This document shows positions 61,283 to 64,000 of a DNA stretch of 64,000 nucleotides, piece by piece (positions within the stretch are counted from its first letter, which is position 1; every line of letters begins with the position of its first letter). Source of the DNA: Agathobaculum massiliense (GTDB taxonomy: Bacteria > Bacillota > Clostridia > Oscillospirales > Butyricicoccaceae); NCBI RefSeq assembly GCF_900291975.1, contig NZ_OMPN01000001.1, forward strand, positions 1-64,000. The letters are read 5' to 3'. The position numbers and the translations under genes were made by a program. Under the pieces are notes generated by a model. That model was not told the origin of the DNA. It did not search any database and worked only from the letters and a program-made list of their open reading frames with translations.

Positions 61283-62417
61283 AGTGATGACTGTGTTCGG
61301 CACGCGACCGGAGGCGATCAAAATGGCGCCGCTGGTGCATGCACTGAAAAAGAATGCCCATACCGAGCCGATCGTCTGCGTCACCGCGCAGCACCGCGAG
61401 ATGCTGGATCAGGTGCTGGATATTTTTCAGATCAAGCCGGATTATGACCTTAACATCATGCAGCCGCGGCAGACGCTGGCACTGATTACAGAGAAAAGCC
61501 TGCATGGGTTGGATGATGTACTCGAGCAGGCGCAGCCCGATATGGTGCTGGTGCATGGAGACACCTCGACGACGTTCGCAGGCGCGCTTGCCGCGTTTTA
61601 TCATAAAATACCGGTCGGGCATGTAGAGGCCGGCCTGCGCACCTATGACAAGTACTCTCCGTTCCCGGAGGAGATGAACCGCAAGCTGACCGGCCAGATC
61701 GCGACGCTGCATTTTGCGCCGACCCCGCGCAATCGGGATAATCTGGCGCGCGAAAGCATCACGGATGGGGTTTCGGTGGTCGGCAATACCGTCGTCGATG
61801 CGATCCACATGACGGTCCGGCCGGATTTTGCTTTCCGCGACGAGCAGCTGAAAACGCTTGATTTTCAGAATAACCGCGTGGTGCTGGTCACCGCGCACCG
61901 GCGGGAGAATTATGGCGAGCCGATGGAAAATATCTGTCGCGCGATCGCCGCGCTGTCGGAGGCCTATCCGGATGTGCATTTCGTGTATCCGGTTCACCTC
62001 AGTCCGTATGTGCGTGAAACGGCGGAGAAGTTTCTGGGTGGGAACGACCGCGTCCATCTGATCCATCCGCTCGCGGTGGATGAGATGCACAACCTGATGG
62101 CACGCTGCTATCTAATTATGACGGATTCCGGAGGCCTGCAGGAAGAGGCCCCCAGTCTTGGCAAGCCGGTGCTGGTGCTGCGCCGCGAAACCGAGCGGCC
62201 CGAGGCTATCGAGGCCGGCACAGTCAAGCTGGCTGGGGTGGAGCAGGAGAACATCGTCCGTCTGGCGCGCGAGCTGCTGGACGACGCGCAGGCTTATGGA
62301 GCAATGGCGCATGCGGTCAACCCATATGGCGACGGCCAGACCTCTGAACGCATCGTACAGGCGATTGAGCATTATTTCGGCCTGCGGGAAGGCGGCCCCG
62401 CGCCGTTTACACCGTGA
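61269..62417 (+). CDS. wecB: UDP-N-acetylglucosamine 2-epimerase (non-hydrolysing)
   Basis: A 382-residue enzyme interconverting UDP-GlcNAc and UDP-ManNAc. It has VMTVFGTRPEAIKMAPLVHA, VTAQHREMLDQVLDIFQIKP, VHGDTSTTFAGALAAFY, HVEAGLRTYDKYSPFPEEMN, VTAHRRENYGEP and TDSGGLQEEAPSLGKPVLVL, all family landmarks. ATG 61269 follows AAAGGAG. Together with the WecG/TagA-like enzyme at 49.8 kb it could make the ManNAc-GlcNAc linkage unit of wall polymers (called mnaA in Bacillus). Confidence 0.95.
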   Translation: MNKIKVMTVFGTRPEAIKMAPLVHALKKNAHTEPIVCVTAQHREMLDQVLDIFQIKPDYDLNIMQPRQTLALITEKSLHGLDDVLEQAQPDMVLVHGDTSTTFAGALAAFYHKIPVGHVEAGLRTYDKYSPFPEEMNRKLTGQIATLHFAPTPRNRDNLARESITDGVSVVGNTVVDAIHMTVRPDFAFRDEQLKTLDFQNNRVVLVTAHRRENYGEPMENICRAIAALSEAYPDVHFVYPVHLSPYVRETAEKFLGGNDRVHLIHPLAVDEMHNLMARCYLIMTDSGGLQEEAPSLGKPVLVLRRETERPEAIEAGTVKLAGVEQENIVRLARELLDDAQAYGAMAHAVNPYGDGQTSERIVQAIEHYFGLREGGPAPFTP

Positions 62418-63187
62418 AAATGAAGAAAAAGCTGTCCGCCCCTCTGATTGCGGCCATTGGCGCCGGCGTATTTGTCGCTCTGCTGGCGCTGGCATATCTG
62501 TTTGCTTCCGGCCTGCTGCATGAACGGGATACCGGCATCGTGTTGTCCGATGGTACGCAAAACGCGCCGGTCGTCAGCTCGGGAAGCCAGATGCTGACTG
62601 CGCAGAGCGTCGCGGATATCGAGATCGGCCCTGTGAATGCGCAAAAGGTCGTTGCGTCCTTGGTACGTCCGACCGCCTATAGCTGCAGCATACAAAATAC
62701 GCTGTACTATGCGGGCGGTTCGTCCACGCTGTCCTGCCGCCAATATGTCAAGGATGGCGTGGTGCGGACTGATACCCTGCAGGCGTCGGGGAGCGTGGAA
62801 AGTACCCTGCTGCGCAGGGGCGATACGGTTTATGCCTGGGAGAACGGTGCTTCCAGCGCTTATGAGGGAAACTGGGGCGATTTTACGGACGACGCGGCTG
62901 CCATGCTGCCCACCTACGAGGACGTATTGGGGGAAGAGGTGCGGCTTTTGGACGTGGGGCGGCAGGACATGGACTATGAGCCGTGTATCCGTGTGGAATT
63001 TGAGCAGGGAGGCTACCGCTGTGTATATTACATATCAGCAGCCTCCGGCCTGCTGAAAGCAGCGTCGTTTTACAGCGGCGATACGCTGGTCCGTCAGGTG
63101 ACGGTCAGCGAACTGAAAACCGAAGCGCCGGAGGACCAGGTTTTTGATTTGCCGGATGGGCGCTCGGCGTTGGGAGAGAATCACTGA
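62414..63187 (+). CDS. Hypothetical exported/membrane-anchored protein
   Basis: A 257-residue protein with one N-terminal transmembrane helix (APLIAAIGAGVFVALLALAY, residues ~9-30) and a beta-rich outside domain (STLSCRQYVKDGVVRTDTLQ; GDTVYAWENG; YRCVYYISAASGLLKAASFY). The layout resembles LolA/GerS-type lipoprotein-like folds, but the match is weak and there is no lipobox Cys. Start is GTG 62414 overlapping wecB, or ATG 62420. It lies between wecB and a PLP enzyme; role unknown. Confidence 0.65.
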   Translation: MKMKKKLSAPLIAAIGAGVFVALLALAYLFASGLLHERDTGIVLSDGTQNAPVVSSGSQMLTAQSVADIEIGPVNAQKVVASLVRPTAYSCSIQNTLYYAGGSSTLSCRQYVKDGVVRTDTLQASGSVESTLLRRGDTVYAWENGASSAYEGNWGDFTDDAAAMLPTYEDVLGEEVRLLDVGRQDMDYEPCIRVEFEQGGYRCVYYISAASGLLKAASFYSGDTLVRQVTVSELKTEAPEDQVFDLPDGRSALGENH

Positions 63188-63189
63188 AA

Positions 63190-64000
63190 ATGTCTGAATA
63201 TTTACCAATATCGGAAGAAATACGCGCGCTCGGCCGTCAGGCTGAGCGCGAAATCATGCCGTGCTTTTCTCGTATCGAAGAGATCTGCGACCGGAATACG
63301 GAAAAGGTGCTGGCGGCGTTTACGAAAAACCGCGTGTCGGATAACCTTTTTGCCGGCACGACCGGCTATGGATATGACGATCACGGGCGTGACACCCTGG
63401 ACCGCATTTATGCCGATATCTTCGGGACGGAGGCCGCGCTGGTGCGCATCGGCTTTGTCAACGGCACGCACGCGCTTTCCTGCGCGATGTTTTCCGCAGT
63501 CAAAACAGGGGACACGGTGCTTTCAGTCACCGGTCCGGCGTATGACACGCTGCAAAACACAATCACCGGGGATTACTGTGGCAGCATGAAGCACTATGGT
63601 ATCGGTTACAAGCAGGTGGACCTCAAGGACGGCGCGCCCGATCTGCCAGCGATTGCCGCAGCCGTGCGAGACCAAGCGGTCAAACTAGTGTTCATCCAGC
63701 GCAGCCGCGGCTATGCCGTACGTAAAACGCTGTCCTGCGAGGAGATCGGAGAAATCTGCCGGACGGTGCGTGCCGCAGGCTCCGAAGCCGCGATTATGGT
63801 GGATAACTGCTACGGCGAATTTGTGGAGGAGACTGAGCCGACCCAGGTTGGCGCGGATCTGATTGCGGGTTCGCTGATTAAAAACCCGGGCGGGGGTCTT
63901 GCGCCCACCGGCGGTTACATCGCAGGCCGCTCGGATCTGGTGGAGAATGCCTCCTATAAGCTGACCGCGCCCGGTATCGGCGGGGAGGGCGGCTGCACCA
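63190..64000 (+). CDS. Methionine gamma-lyase family PLP enzyme ('aluminium resistance' type), 3' end cut
   Basis: The first 270 residues of a fold-type I PLP enzyme; the frame is open to the window end. It has RVSDNLFAGTTGYGYDDHGR, VRIGFVNGTHALSCAMFSAV, the PLP-Asp segment AIMVDNCYGEFVEE, and the probable Schiff-base Lys in AGSLIKNPGGGLAPTGGYIA. This is the family annotated as methionine gamma-lyase-like or aluminium resistance protein, usually ~410-430 residues and beside hfq-miaA in Bacillota. ATG 63190 is four bases after the previous stop. Confidence 0.93.
   Translation, partial: MSEYLPISEEIRALGRQAEREIMPCFSRIEEICDRNTEKVLAAFTKNRVSDNLFAGTTGYGYDDHGRDTLDRIYADIFGTEAALVRIGFVNGTHALSCAMFSAVKTGDTVLSVTGPAYDTLQNTITGDYCGSMKHYGIGYKQVDLKDGAPDLPAIAAAVRDQAVKLVFIQRSRGYAVRKTLSCEEIGEICRTVRAAGSEAAIMVDNCYGEFVEETEPTQVGADLIAGSLIKNPGGGLAPTGGYIAGRSDLVENASYKLTAPGIGGEGGCT

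Noticed and set aside
1-64000. CRISPR array, rRNA or tRNA genes
   Set aside because: No regularly spaced repeats and no rRNA or tRNA sequence were recognised on either strand.

Overview
The window looks like a chromosome segment of an anaerobic, GC-rich gut Clostridia member (probably Oscillospirales). The evidence is a T-box-controlled leuACDB operon, ThyX, an MltG/U32 pair, CPBP and Rrf2 proteins, Bacillota-type promoters and SD sequences, and a Gram-positive SOS operator. The species is not determined.

Region 1 (1 to about 34,560) is a Tn1549/CTn-type integrative and conjugative element (ICE) whose left end lies outside the window. It carries a VirD4-like coupling protein, Maff2, VirB6-like, PrgI and VirB4-like proteins, a DNA methyltransferase, a CHAP peptidoglycan hydrolase, topoisomerase III, a very large anti-restriction protein (ArdA + ArdC + YodL + DUF4316-like), TTRAP, a cysteine-rich VLP protein, a MOBP relaxase with MobC and oriT, sigma/HTH regulators, Xis and a Tn916-family integrase. 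The first 5.3 kb looks like a second, mobilizable element nested in the coupling-protein gene. It has VanZ, DUF3847, a MOBQ (MobA/MobL) relaxase with its own IncQ-like oriT, a SnoaL-like protein, a Toprim/RepA-like primase-helicase and iteron-like repeats. The coupling protein just after it lacks its membrane-anchoring N-terminus. The ICE cargo at 26.1-31.2 kb is a lantibiotic-immunity set (ABC transporter, NisI/SpaI-like lipoprotein, two-component system) with no lantibiotic biosynthesis genes.

Region 2 (34.7-39.1 kb) is a leftward operon of UvrD/PcrA-like helicase, Y-family polymerase and YolD-like protein behind a near-consensus LexA/DinR box: an SOS lesion-bypass unit beside the ICE right end.

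Region 3 (39.1-44.3 kb) has a TetM/EF-G-like translational GTPase fused to a YacP/Rae1-type NYN ribonuclease domain, an Rrf2 regulator, and a PAP2 phosphatase plus polysaccharide flippase operon.

Region 4 (44.5-49.25 kb) is leuA-leuC-leuD-leuB behind a leucine T-box.

Region 5 (49.3-64 kb) is housekeeping: a holin-like protein, a WecG/TagA glycosyltransferase, thyX, a DUF2156/GNAT pair, a DJ-1 protein, 5-formyl-THF cyclo-ligase, a CPBP protease, mltG, a U32 protein, glpK (leftward), trpS, a WecA/TagO-like transferase with wecB (UDP-GlcNAc/ManNAc-type envelope precursors), a hypothetical exported protein, and a methionine gamma-lyase-family PLP enzyme cut by the window end.

The strongest leads are the GTPase-Rae1 fusion, the two relaxase/oriT systems in nested elements, an inverted duplicate of the ICE oriT-like sequence, the ArdA-ArdC fusion with an internal SD, and two ICE genes whose family-consensus start falls on ATA or ATC.
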